A DNA stretch of 64,000 nucleotides from Amycolatopsis sp. (lineage in GTDB: Bacteria > Actinomycetota > Actinomycetes > Mycobacteriales > Pseudonocardiaceae), in contig NZ_JAODNM010000056.1 of NCBI RefSeq assembly GCF_025464955.1, positions 124,001 to 188,000 of the forward strand. The letters run 5' to 3'. The position numbers and the translations under genes were made by a program. Position 1 is the first letter of the stretch. The number at the start of each line of letters is the position of its first letter. The notes below the pieces were generated by a model, which had not been told where the DNA came from, did no database searches, and saw only the letters and a program-made list of their open reading frames with translations. Shown here piece after piece: positions 1-7,813 of this stretch.

Positions 1-609
1 TGGGTGATCGTGCTGAGCTTCGTGTTCATGGAGTGCGCGCTGATCATCGGCCTGTTCCTGCCCGGGGACTCACTGCTGTTCGGCGCCGGGGTGGTGCTCG
101 CGCAGCACGGCTCGGCCACCAACGCATGGCTGCTGTCGGCCGCGGCGCTGATCGTGGCCGTGGGCGGCAACCAGATCGGCTACGCCATCGGCCGGCACAC
201 CGGCACCAGGCTCATCGCGCGTCGCGGCGGGCGCCTCCTGAACCGCCACAACCTCGAACGTGCTCAGCGCTTCCTCGATCGCAAGGGCTTCTTCGCGATC
301 GTCGCGGCCCGGTGGATCCCGTGGATCCGCACGCTGGCGCCGCTGATCGCCGGCACCGCGCGGATGGACCAGAAGCGCTTCCTGCTCGCCACCGCGACCG
401 GCGGCCTGCTCTGGGTGCCGACGCTGGTGCTGCTCGGCTACTACGGCGCCGGCCTGCTCGACTCGCTGCCGTGGCTCAAGACCGCCGCGCTGTGGGTGAG
501 TGTCGCGTTCTTCGTGCTCGGGACCGCGTATGGCGTCTGGCGCTACCGCCAGGAGATGCGGCGCCCGGTCGACGAGGTCGACAACGACACAAGCACGGCC
601 CGCGCCTGA
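1..609 (+). CDS. DedA family membrane protein, 5' end cut by window
   Basis: Integral membrane protein of the DedA/SNARE-associated family; members are linked to membrane homeostasis and proposed to be lipid transporters. The visible part opens inside the first conserved block (ECALIIGLFLPGDSLLF). It continues with the family signature around RWIPWIRTLAPLIAGTARM and two C-terminal hydrophobic segments, ending in a short charged tail. The open frame runs to the left edge and the usual N-terminal residues before this block are missing, so the true start is outside. It is convergent with the next gene, 15 bases away. The family call is secure; a specific role is not. Confidence 0.85.
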   Translation, partial: WVIVLSFVFMECALIIGLFLPGDSLLFGAGVVLAQHGSATNAWLLSAAALIVAVGGNQIGYAIGRHTGTRLIARRGGRLLNRHNLERAQRFLDRKGFFAIVAARWIPWIRTLAPLIAGTARMDQKRFLLATATGGLLWVPTLVLLGYYGAGLLDSLPWLKTAALWVSVAFFVLGTAYGVWRYRQEMRRPVDEVDNDTSTARA

Positions 610-624
610 ACTGCTGATCCGGGC

Positions 625-1038
625 CTAGTCTTCGGGATCCGCCCAGATCTCGAGCTGGATACCGTCGGGATCCCGAAAAACGATGACCGTCGAACCGGTG
701 AGCGTCCGCGAGGAAACCGCGGGCTGGTAGGTGATGTGGTAGCTGTCGAGCCGTTCTTCCCACTTGCGCAGTTCTTCGCGCGAGGACACCTTGAACGCCA
801 CGTGGTCCAGGCCGGTACGGCGTTCGTCGAACCCGGGGCGGCCGGTGTCCGGGTGCTGTACCAGCACCACCGAGAACCCCTCGCTCGGCGAGCGAAGGAC
901 CACCTTGCGCAGCCCGGTTTCGAGGTCGTCCCGGCGCGTGACCTCCTCGAGCTCCAAAACCCTGGCGTACCAGGGCACGCTTCTATCGACGTCGGTCACC
1001 GTGAGCGCCAAGTGGTGCACGGACCTGAGTTCCGACAT
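625..1038 (-). CDS. VOC (glyoxalase/dioxygenase-fold) protein
   Basis: Single VOC domain of 137 residues. The N-terminal SVHHLALTVTDVDRSVPWYARVL block supplies the usual first metal-ligand position. A central TGLDHVAFKV and a C-terminal DPDGIQLEIWAD carry the second-half ligands (His and Glu). Members are metal-dependent lyases, dioxygenases or resistance proteins; the substrate cannot be told here. I place the start at the ATG giving MSELRSVHH, because it follows an AAAGGA ribosome site and aligns with the domain start. An upstream in-frame start would only add 15 unrelated residues. Confidence 0.85.
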   Translation of the reverse strand: MSELRSVHHLALTVTDVDRSVPWYARVLELEEVTRRDDLETGLRKVVLRSPSEGFSVVLVQHPDTGRPGFDERRTGLDHVAFKVSSREELRKWEERLDSYHITYQPAVSSRTLTGSTVIVFRDPDGIQLEIWADPED

Positions 1039-1236
1039 GTTGTGCGGCCGTCCTTTCCGACCCCCCATCGCACCCTGACGCATATCAAAGCGGCAGGCTC
1101 CGACCCAGGTATATCCGCCCCTGGTGAATTCCTGGTGCCCTGGCCCGTGCTAATGATCATGCAACTGAGCGCGCCCCCAGCGTTGCATACCGACGTTCAA
1201 GACCATGAGGAATCGAAACAGTTATTTACTAATCGT

Positions 1237-1255
1237 GACCAATTTGGTCGCGACC
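1237..1255. promoter_or_regulatory. double palindrome between VOC and SDR genes
   Basis: Two overlapping small palindromes, GACCAATTTGGTC and GGTCGCGACC, lie in the otherwise empty stretch 1039-1270. They sit just past the SDR stop and upstream of the VOC gene. They could be an operator for the VOC gene or part of a terminator for the SDR operon. There is no adjacent regulator to choose between these. Confidence 0.25.
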
Positions 1256-1270
1256 GTTACCTTCGCGGTC

Positions 1271-2011
1271 CTACCGGCCGCCGCCGACCGGCAGGACCGC
1301 GCCGGTGGTGTACGTCGAGGCAGGCGACAGCAGGAACAAAACCGCCTCCGCGATCTCGGCCGGCCGACCGGCCCGGCGCATCGGGATCGTCGGCGCGAGC
1401 CGGTCGAGGCGGTCGGGCATCCCGGCGGCCACGTGCAGGCCGGTCTCGACCAACCCGGGCGCGACGGCGTTGACCCGGACCCCCTCGTCGGCCACCTCCT
1501 GCGCGAGACCGAAGGTGAGCGTCTCGACCGCGGCCTTCGTCGCGGCGTAGTGCACCCACTCGCCCGCGGAACCGGTGCGCGCGGCCGTCGAGGAGATGTT
1601 GACGATCGACCCGCCCGCGCCGCCATAACGCGTCGACATGCGACGGACGGCCTCGCGGGCACACAGGAACACGCCGGTGACGTTGACGTCGAGCACGCGG
1701 CGCACGGTGTCGACGCTCTGCTCGTCGAGCCGGCCAGGGGTGTTGCCGGTGATCGCGGCGTTGCTGACCAGCGCTTTCAGCGGCCCCAGCTCGGCGGCCG
1801 CGTCGAACAGCGCGCGCACGTCGTCCTCGGACGAGACGTCGCCGCGCACCGCGAGCGCCTGCCTGCCGTGGCGGCGGACCGCCTCGGCGACCTCCTTGGC
1901 GGCGGTCACGTCGCCCGCGTAGTTGACGACGACGTCGTACCCGCGCTCGGCGGCCAACACGCAGATCGCCGCCCCGATCCCCCGGCTCCCGCCGGTCACG
2001 ATCATCGTCAT
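1271..2011 (-). CDS. SDR family oxidoreductase
   Basis: Classical short-chain dehydrogenase/reductase of 246 residues, probably NAD(P)H-dependent and cytosolic. It has the Rossmann motif TGGSRGIG near residue 6, an SNAAI segment (NNAG equivalent), the catalytic Ser in NISSTAA and the YAATK active site (Tyr and Lys), then the PG motif in VAPGLVETGL. The chosen ATG overlaps the stop of the upstream MarR-GNAT gene as ATGA, so the two are probably translationally coupled. The substrate is unknown. The regulator fusion just upstream may control both. Confidence 0.88.
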   Translation of the reverse strand: MTMIVTGGSRGIGAAICVLAAERGYDVVVNYAGDVTAAKEVAEAVRRHGRQALAVRGDVSSEDDVRALFDAAAELGPLKALVSNAAITGNTPGRLDEQSVDTVRRVLDVNVTGVFLCAREAVRRMSTRYGGAGGSIVNISSTAARTGSAGEWVHYAATKAAVETLTFGLAQEVADEGVRVNAVAPGLVETGLHVAAGMPDRLDRLAPTIPMRRAGRPAEIAEAVLFLLSPASTYTTGAVLPVGGGR

Positions 2012-2922
2012 GGCGTCAGCGTATTGGAGGCCGCATTCGGGGCAGTGAGGTCCTTTTCGAACCAGTGGTGGGCGTAGGCCTCGGTGTTGTAGGCGGGCAC
2101 TTCGGTGAACCCGGACGAGCGGTAGAGGGCTATCGCTTCGGTCAGTGCCTTGTTCGTGTCGAGGCGGAGGAAGCGGCTGCCGTGGTCGACCGCGCGCTTC
2201 TCCAACTCGCCGAGCAGGCGGCGGCCAAGTCCCATCCCGCGTACCGCGTCCGCGACCCACACGCGCTTGACTTCGCAGATCTCGCCGTGGAACTTCACCG
2301 ACCCGCAGCCGACCGGCTCTTCACCGAGTCGGGCCACGACGAACAGTCCGGCGGGCGCACGCACCTCGTCATCACCGATGGGGTTGGCCTGCGTGGCGTC
2401 GAAACCGGCGTCGAACCGGGCGTTGATCTCGGCGTAGTACGAGCTGATGCAGCGGCGCGCGTCGGGATGCGCCGGGTCGGTGTCCACGAGCTCGATCGTC
2501 CCGGTCCGCAGGAGCAGCTCGACCTCGGACATCGCCGCGACGAGCCGGGCCTGCTGCTTGGGGTTCAGTGGTTTGAGCAGAACCTCGGCGACCTCGTCGC
2601 TGCGCTCGTCCAACGCCTGCCACTCGGCTGCGCCCGAAACCGTCAGACGGGCGATCCGGACACGGCGATCGGCCTCCGTGGTCTCGACCGTGATCAGCCC
2701 GGCGGCTTCGAGCGAACGCAGCAACCGGCTGAGGTACCCCGAGTCGAGCCCGAGCTCCGCCCGCAACGACCGGACGTCCCGGCCCTCGCGCCCGATCTCC
2801 CACAGCACCCGCGCTTCGCCGAGCGGCCTCGCCGTCCCGAGGTAGCGGTCCTGCAGGGCACCCACCCGCTGGGTGACCGTCCGGTTGAATCGCCGCACCC
2901 GCGAAACCATCTCCACGTCCAT
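2008..2922 (-). CDS. MarR-type regulator fused to GNAT acetyltransferase
   Basis: Two-domain protein of 304 residues. Residues 1-150 are a MarR winged helix (LGLDSGYLSRLLRSLEAAGLI recognition region, then the wing EADRRVRIARLT). Residues 150-300 are a GNAT N-acetyltransferase with the acetyl-CoA loop VRGMGLGRRLL and a C-terminal ALYRSSGF. This fused family is known in actinobacteria and proteobacteria, but the ligand acetylated is not. It is the first gene of a two-gene operon with the SDR. The 14-bp palindrome 2926-2939 abuts its start codon, which suggests autorepression. Confidence 0.88.
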   Translation of the reverse strand: MDVEMVSRVRRFNRTVTQRVGALQDRYLGTARPLGEARVLWEIGREGRDVRSLRAELGLDSGYLSRLLRSLEAAGLITVETTEADRRVRIARLTVSGAAEWQALDERSDEVAEVLLKPLNPKQQARLVAAMSEVELLLRTGTIELVDTDPAHPDARRCISSYYAEINARFDAGFDATQANPIGDDEVRAPAGLFVVARLGEEPVGCGSVKFHGEICEVKRVWVADAVRGMGLGRRLLGELEKRAVDHGSRFLRLDTNKALTEAIALYRSSGFTEVPAYNTEAYAHHWFEKDLTAPNAASNTLTP

Positions 2923-2925
2923 TCT

Positions 2926-2939
2926 CTGACTTTAGTCAG
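2926..2939. promoter_or_regulatory. probable operator of the MarR-GNAT gene
   Basis: CTGACTTTAGTCAG is a 14-bp palindrome with 6-bp arms, four bases before the ATG of the MarR-GNAT gene. Size and spacing suit a MarR dimer. Its position would block RNA polymerase or a leaderless start. Binding is inferred. Confidence 0.5.
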
Positions 2940-3327
2940 GTAATGCGCGTGCGGGCAAAAGGGTTGACTGGATCAGCGACCCGCGTCCGTGGGGCTGGTG
3001 GTGTCGGTGTGACTGCTGGGGCGCCCGAAGGCACTTTCGGCAGGGCAGGGGCGTCGTCAAGACCTAGTTGAGTGCGCCCTACGCCGTGAAGGTGGCCTTC
3101 ACGACACGTCACAACGCCACACCCGCCACATCAGCCGCACCAGTGACAGCGACATGACGCGACAGGGCCTCGGACCGCCTTGTGCGTGCACCAACTCGCC
3201 CGGGTCCTTGCCGCAGTAAGGCCGAACCCACCACCTCAACCGGCCAACCACCAGACACGCTCAAGTTCCAGGCATTGGCGTCCAACGCCACGAGGGTGGC
3301 CCCGAGAGCTCCTCTCGAGACGTGAGG
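2940..3327. other. gene-free stretch with a GTGAAGG palindrome
   Basis: About 390 bases without a convincing gene; the short open frames have no family match or start context. The only clear structure is GTGAAGGTGGCCTTCAC at 3086-3102, an inverted repeat with 7-bp arms. The stretch lies between the 3' end of the leftward sugar operon and the promoter of the MarR-GNAT gene, so a terminator role is possible. Confidence 0.4.
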
Positions 3328-3963
3328 TCAGATCGCGAAGTTGACCAGAGGGAGGTTTTCCAGGACGAGGTCGGCGCGGGTCGAGGTGGCGGCGATGATG
3401 TCGGCGTTGCGCTGGTCGGAGCCGAGGGCGCGCTGCTTGGCCTCGACGAGCGAGCGGCCGTACCGACGGTGGCGGCTGACGAGGCGTTCCAGGCGCTCCG
3501 GCTCGTCCGGCGCGAGGAACCAGGCCTCGGTCAGCAGCGGCTTCACGCCACTCCACGGGTCCTCGTCGAGGAGCAGGTAGTTGCCTTCGGTGATGACCAG
3601 CGGAACCTCGGGCGGCACCACGACGGCGCCGGCGATCGGCTCTTCGATCTCGCGCCGGAACTCCGGGGCGTACACCGTGTCGGTGCCTTCACGCAGGCGC
3701 CGGACCAGGTTCACGTACCCGGCGGCGTCGAAAGTGTCGGGCGCGCCCTTGCGGTCGGTGCGCTTGAGCCGCTGCAGCTCGCTCTGGGCCAGGTGGAACC
3801 CGTCCATGCCGACGACGACCGCGCGCGAACCGAGCGCGTTGGCCAGGCCCCAGGCCAGGGTGGTCTTCCCGGACGCCGGCGCGCCCACGATCCCCAGCAC
3901 GCTGCGCTGGCCCGGCTTGGCGAACGCCTGCGCCCTGGCCAGCAGGTCCTCGAACGATGTCAT
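3328..3963 (-). CDS. P-loop sugar/nucleoside kinase, FrcK-like
   Basis: Kinase of 211 residues in the uridine kinase/pantothenate kinase-like P-loop group. Walker A is GAPASGKTTLA near residue 27, followed by VVGMDGFHLAQSEL (acceptor-site region) and the lid-like DEPERLERLVSRH. Rhizobial fructose ABC loci (frcBCAK) carry a kinase of this group at the same place, so it may phosphorylate the imported sugar or a derivative. It is the last gene of the leftward transporter operon and its ATG overlaps the PfkB stop by four bases. Substrate unproven. Confidence 0.75.
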   Translation of the reverse strand: MTSFEDLLARAQAFAKPGQRSVLGIVGAPASGKTTLAWGLANALGSRAVVVGMDGFHLAQSELQRLKRTDRKGAPDTFDAAGYVNLVRRLREGTDTVYAPEFRREIEEPIAGAVVVPPEVPLVITEGNYLLLDEDPWSGVKPLLTEAWFLAPDEPERLERLVSRHRRYGRSLVEAKQRALGSDQRNADIIAATSTRADLVLENLPLVNFAI

Positions 3964-4829
3964 CGCACTCCCATCCGTTTCGCCTGGACCTCAGCAAACC
4001 ATGCCCTCGGCCCGGCGTACCGCACCCGTTCGGCGGCGACCTCGTTGGCGAACTCGATCAGCCGGGGCAGCCCGGCCGCCGCCGACCGGCCCACGCCGAA
4101 CGCCAGCGCTCCGTGCCAGACGTCGCCTGCACCGAGTGTGTCAACAGCGGCCACCCGAGGTACAGGCACCTCGCCTGTTTTTCCCCCGGCCGACCAGCGG
4201 ACCGGACCAGCTCCGGCAGTGGTTATGACCGCCGGGACCCCGCGTTCGCGCAGGCTCGGTCCGGGCACCCGGAAATGCGCTGAGCACGCCGCGATGTCCA
4301 CCAGGCCCAGGAGCTCGTCGAGGACCGGTTTCCAGCTGCCGGCGTCGAGCACTACGGGCACGCCACGGTCACGTCCCCATCTTGCCGCCGCGAGCGCGAG
4401 GTCCGGGTAATGCCCGTCGACCAGCACCGCTGTCACGTCCCGCAGCTCGGCGGCGAGTCGCGGGACGGCACCAGCGGCACTGGTGACAGACGCGGCGTTG
4501 CGGGAGACGACCGTGCGTTCCCCGTCGCGATCCCGGACGGCGACGGCGCTCAGCGCGGGCGGATCGGTGTGCGCGGGATCGGCGTCGACGACGTCGACAC
4601 CGTGTGCCGCCAAGTCCGCGCGGGCCAGGTCGGCGAGCGGATGCGTACCGAGGACCGTCCACAACGTCGCCGAGCCGCCGAGCGCGGACACCGTGACCGC
4701 CGCGTTGGTCGCCGGCCCGCCCGCCGCGACGTCGACCGAGAGCGACTGGACCTTCTCGCCGGGCGCCGGAAAGTCGTCGACGCGCTGGACGACGTCGACC
4801 GTGCACAGCCCGGCGAGAAGGACGGTCAT
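3960..4829 (-). CDS. PfkB-family carbohydrate kinase
   Basis: Ribokinase-like kinase of 289 residues. The first PfkB signature region is VDVAAGGPATNAAVTVSALGG and the second is DTLGAGDVWHGA, whose Asp is the catalytic base and whose GAGD forms the anion hole. Ribokinase, fructokinase and similar activities share this fold. Placement after an ABC sugar importer suggests it phosphorylates the incoming sugar. It overlaps both neighbours by four bases (ATGA), so tight co-translation is likely. Two kinases in one import operon is unusual and may mean two consecutive phosphorylations. Confidence 0.85.
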   Translation of the reverse strand: MTVLLAGLCTVDVVQRVDDFPAPGEKVQSLSVDVAAGGPATNAAVTVSALGGSATLWTVLGTHPLADLARADLAAHGVDVVDADPAHTDPPALSAVAVRDRDGERTVVSRNAASVTSAAGAVPRLAAELRDVTAVLVDGHYPDLALAAARWGRDRGVPVVLDAGSWKPVLDELLGLVDIAACSAHFRVPGPSLRERGVPAVITTAGAGPVRWSAGGKTGEVPVPRVAAVDTLGAGDVWHGALAFGVGRSAAAGLPRLIEFANEVAAERVRYAGPRAWFAEVQAKRMGVR

Positions 4830-5647
4830 TCCGCGAGGCCGGCCCGGACCGCGGCCTCGACCTCGTGGATCTCGCCGTCTTCGCCGAGGCGCAGCGCACC
4901 GGTGAGCAGGCCGACGACCTGGTTCATCGTATGCGTCTTCGGCGACACCACCGCCACCCGCTTGCCGAGCCGGTGCACGTGGATCCGGTCGGCGATGTCG
5001 AACACGTGCGGCATGTTGTGGCTGATCAGCACCACCGGCAGGCCGCGCTCGCGGATGCGGTCGATCAGCGCGAGCACCTGGCCGGACTCGGTCACGCCGA
5101 GCGCGGCCGTCGGTTCGTCCATGATCACGGCCTTGCTGCCGAACGCGGCCGCGCGGGCCACCGCGACCCCTTGGCGCTGCCCACCGGACAAGGTCTCGAC
5201 GAGCTGGGTGATCGACTTGATCCCGATGCCGAGTTCGTCGAGCACGCGCTGCGCTTCCGCCCGCATGTCCGCGGTGTCGAGCTTCCGGAACAGGCTGCCG
5301 AACATGTCCTTGCGCCGTTTTTCCCGGCCCAGGAACATATTCGACGCGATGTCGAGCGCGGGCGCGACGGCGAGGTCCTGGTACACCGTCTCGATGCCGT
5401 ACTTGCGCGCGTCGAGCGGCGTGCGGAAGTGCACAAGTTCGCCGTCGACCCGGATCTGGCCCTCATCCGGCACCACCGCGCCGGACAAAGCCTTGATGAG
5501 ACTGGACTTCCCGGCGCCGTTGTCCCCGACCACGGCGAGCACTTCGCCGGGATAGAGGTCGAAGTCGGCGCCGTCGATGGCGACGACCCGGCCGTACTTC
5601 TTGACCAGTCCGCGCGCGGAAAGTGTCGGCTGCGTCTGTTCGGTCAT
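4826..5647 (-). CDS. sugar ABC transporter ATPase, single-domain FrcA type
   Basis: Cytosolic ATPase of 273 residues that powers the importer. Walker A is GDNGAGKSSL near residue 41, the ABC signature is LSGGQRQGVAVARA, and Walker B is AVIMDEPTAALG. Ribose-type importers usually have a double ATPase of about 500 residues. This one has a single domain, as in fructose (FrcA) systems. I chose the ATG giving MTEQTQPTL because it overlaps the permease stop as ATGA and begins just before the domain. Confidence 0.88.
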   Translation of the reverse strand: MTEQTQPTLSARGLVKKYGRVVAIDGADFDLYPGEVLAVVGDNGAGKSSLIKALSGAVVPDEGQIRVDGELVHFRTPLDARKYGIETVYQDLAVAPALDIASNMFLGREKRRKDMFGSLFRKLDTADMRAEAQRVLDELGIGIKSITQLVETLSGGQRQGVAVARAAAFGSKAVIMDEPTAALGVTESGQVLALIDRIRERGLPVVLISHNMPHVFDIADRIHVHRLGKRVAVVSPKTHTMNQVVGLLTGALRLGEDGEIHEVEAAVRAGLAE

Positions 5648-6648
5648 GCTGACTGCCTCCTCGCGAGCCGATCCACGATCACCGCGGCGACGAGCAGCGC
5701 GCCTGTCGCGACATCCTGATAAAGCGCGTCGACACCCATCTGCGTCAAGCCCGAACGCAGCACGGCGACCACGAGCGCGCCGAGCATCGTGCCGATGACC
5801 GAGCCTCGGCCGCCGAACAGGCTCGCGCCGCCAAGGACCACCGCGGTGATCGAGTCCAGGTTTCCGGTCTGGTAAGCGTTCGGGTCCGCGTTGGGCACCC
5901 GGCCGAGCGCCTGCCAGGCTGCGATCCCGAAGATCACCCCGGCCGTGATGTACACCGAAAGGATCGTCCGGTTGATCTTGATCCCGGACAGCCGCGAGGA
6001 CTCCGGCGCGTTGCCGACTGCGTAGACATGCTTGCCCCACGCCGTTTTCGACAGCGCGTACCACATTCCGAGGTACATCAGCAGCGCCAACGTCATCCCG
6101 TAGGTGATCGGGATGCCGCCGAAGAGGTACCGCTTGGTGCCGAGCCAGGTGAGCAGCCCGTCGGACACCGGCACGGCCTGCCCGCCGGCGACCAGCTTGG
6201 CCGCGGCGGTGAGCATGGTGAACAAGCCGAGCGTGACGATGAACGGCGGCAGCTTGATCCGCGTCACCAGCGAGCCGGTGAACGCGCTGATCACCACGGT
6301 CGCGACGGTGCCGACGATCAGGGCGAACAGACCGTTCGTGCCGCTGCCGACCAGTTTCGCCATCAGCAACGTGCCGAGCACCATCGCCGCCGCGTTGGAC
6401 AGGTCGATGCCGGCGGTCAGGATGATCAGCGTCTGACCGAGCGCCAGCGTGCCGACGACGACGGACTGCTGAACGACCAGGGACATATTGTCGAGGTCGA
6501 GGAAAGTCGTTGTGGTGAGCGAAAAAACGATGATCGCGACGATGAGCGCGAGAGCCGGGCCGACGGCCGGGGCACGCAGGAAGAACTCACCGAGCGTCGC
6601 GCGGTCTGAATTCTGGGCTGTTTTCGTGGTAACCACAGCGGAAGTCAT
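5644..6648 (-). CDS. sugar ABC transporter permease (ribose/fructose type)
   Basis: Membrane permease of 334 residues with about eight to ten hydrophobic segments, in the BPD_transp_2 family. It contains the loop GNAPESSRLSGI that contacts the ATPase, and the typical C-terminal VLGGASLFGGRGS. Start: the ATG at 6648 is preferred, with GGGAGG six bases upstream. A GTG three bases earlier would give a GTGA overlap with the binding-protein stop. It works with the lipoprotein upstream and the ATPase downstream. Confidence 0.88.
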   Translation of the reverse strand: MTSAVVTTKTAQNSDRATLGEFFLRAPAVGPALALIVAIIVFSLTTTTFLDLDNMSLVVQQSVVVGTLALGQTLIILTAGIDLSNAAAMVLGTLLMAKLVGSGTNGLFALIVGTVATVVISAFTGSLVTRIKLPPFIVTLGLFTMLTAAAKLVAGGQAVPVSDGLLTWLGTKRYLFGGIPITYGMTLALLMYLGMWYALSKTAWGKHVYAVGNAPESSRLSGIKINRTILSVYITAGVIFGIAAWQALGRVPNADPNAYQTGNLDSITAVVLGGASLFGGRGSVIGTMLGALVVAVLRSGLTQMGVDALYQDVATGALLVAAVIVDRLARRQSA

Positions 6649-7691
6649 CACTTGCCTCCCCAGCAGTTGGCGAGGCCCCAGGTCGTGTTCTGGCTGGGGA
6701 CACCGGGCATGGGCTTGTCGGTGATCACCGCGGAGCCGGTGTCGATGAACCCCGCCGGCTTCTTTCCGGTCTTCGCGTATTCCACCGCCGCGGCAACCCC
6801 TTCTTGCGCCATCTTCTTCGGGAACTGCATGACGGTCGCCGCGTAGTCGCCGTCCTTGACGTTCTGGACGCCTTCGCAGCCGCCGTCGATGGAACCCATG
6901 ACGACCTGGCTCGCGAGCCCGCGTGCCTTCAGCGCGGCAAACGCGCCGCGGCCCATCGGCTCGTTCATCGTGTACACCGAGTTGATGTCGGTGGTGCGCT
7001 GCAACAGGTTCTCCATCCCCTGCTGCGCCTGGCTCTGATCGCCGTTGGCCGGGGTCTTGCCCTTGATCTCCGGCGAGGCGTCGGTCAGCCCGATGCCCTT
7101 GAGGAACCCGCCGTGCCGCTGGGTGTCGACCGTGCTGCCGGCGGTGCCGTCGACCATGAAGAACTTTGGCGCCGCACCGGCGAGCGCGGCCTTGACGTAC
7201 GCGCCCTCCTGGCGACCAGCCTCGAAGTTGTCGGTCGCGTAGGTGGCGTCGACGGCCGAAGCCGGGTCGGTTGCGGTGTCGAGCGCGATGACCAGTACCC
7301 CGGCCTGACGCGCGTCGTCGATCGCCTTGAGCACGCCCGTGGACGAGCTCGGCGTGATGAGGATGGTGTTGACGCCTTGCTGGCGCAGGTTTTCAATGGC
7401 CCGGACCTGGCCGTCGTTGTCACCGTCGAACTGGCCGGCGAGCGCGCTGAAGCTCGCGCCCTGCGCGTCCGCGGCGGCCTTGGCGGCTTTGCGGAGTTCG
7501 ACGAAGTACGGGTTGGTGTCGGTCTTGGTGACCAGGCCGATCTTGGCCTGCCCGCCGCTGCCGGCGGTCGTCGTAGCGCCCCAGTGGCGCTGGACGGTGC
7601 ACGCGGACAAGGTCAGGACGGCGGCGGCGAGCACCGCGACCCCGACGATCGGTTGGGACTTGAGCGGTTTGAGACGGCGGTGTCTCATCAC
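6648..7691 (-). CDS. sugar-binding lipoprotein of ABC importer
   Basis: Extracellular substrate-binding protein (periplasmic-binding-protein type 4, FrcB/RbsB-like) of about 347 residues. A basic start and hydrophobic stretch end in the lipobox LSAC near residue 30, so it should be lipid-anchored outside the membrane. Mature-part features include KIGLVTKTDTNPYF, ILITPSSSTG and MGSIDGG, typical of the ribose/fructose group. It is the first gene of the five-gene operon. GTG and ATG starts lie three bases apart behind GGAGG. The operator 7760-7789 is directly upstream. Confidence 0.88.
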   Translation of the reverse strand: MMRHRRLKPLKSQPIVGVAVLAAAVLTLSACTVQRHWGATTTAGSGGQAKIGLVTKTDTNPYFVELRKAAKAAADAQGASFSALAGQFDGDNDGQVRAIENLRQQGVNTILITPSSSTGVLKAIDDARQAGVLVIALDTATDPASAVDATYATDNFEAGRQEGAYVKAALAGAAPKFFMVDGTAGSTVDTQRHGGFLKGIGLTDASPEIKGKTPANGDQSQAQQGMENLLQRTTDINSVYTMNEPMGRGAFAALKARGLASQVVMGSIDGGCEGVQNVKDGDYAATVMQFPKKMAQEGVAAAVEYAKTGKKPAGFIDTGSAVITDKPMPGVPSQNTTWGLANCWGGK

Positions 7692-7759
7692 TACCTACCT
7701 CCGAGAGGCAACACGGGGCGATCTTGCTGCCCCGGGACGGTAGACAGGCCTATGCTCTC

Positions 7760-7789
7760 CTCGCAAGCGTTTGCGCAAACGCTTGCGAG
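7760..7789. promoter_or_regulatory. 30-bp perfect palindrome, LacI-type operator
   Basis: A perfect 30-bp palindrome with half-site CTCGCAAGCGTTTGC and its exact mirror. It can be read as two overlapping LacI-family sites of the form CGCAAGCG-TTTGCG. It lies between the divergent binding-protein gene and the LacI regulator, where one bound repressor could control both directions. LacI-family sites commonly have a central CG with A/T flanks, which fits. That the adjacent regulator binds here is inferred. Confidence 0.75.
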
Positions 7790-7813
7790 TGAACTGCTGA
7801 GGAGAAGGTCGTT

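Noticed and set aside
1205..1300. Plus-strand start resembling a signal peptide (YLLIVTNLVATVTFAVLPAAA) with TTA and CTA codons
   Set aside because: Beyond about 30 residues it becomes antisense of the SDR gene without any domain. It may be the trace of a lost secreted gene, but a chance hydrophobic stretch is as likely.
3109..3291. 60-codon minus-strand frame in the gap before the FrcK-like kinase
   Set aside because: No start context, no conserved pattern and it starts past the operon end; treated as non-coding.
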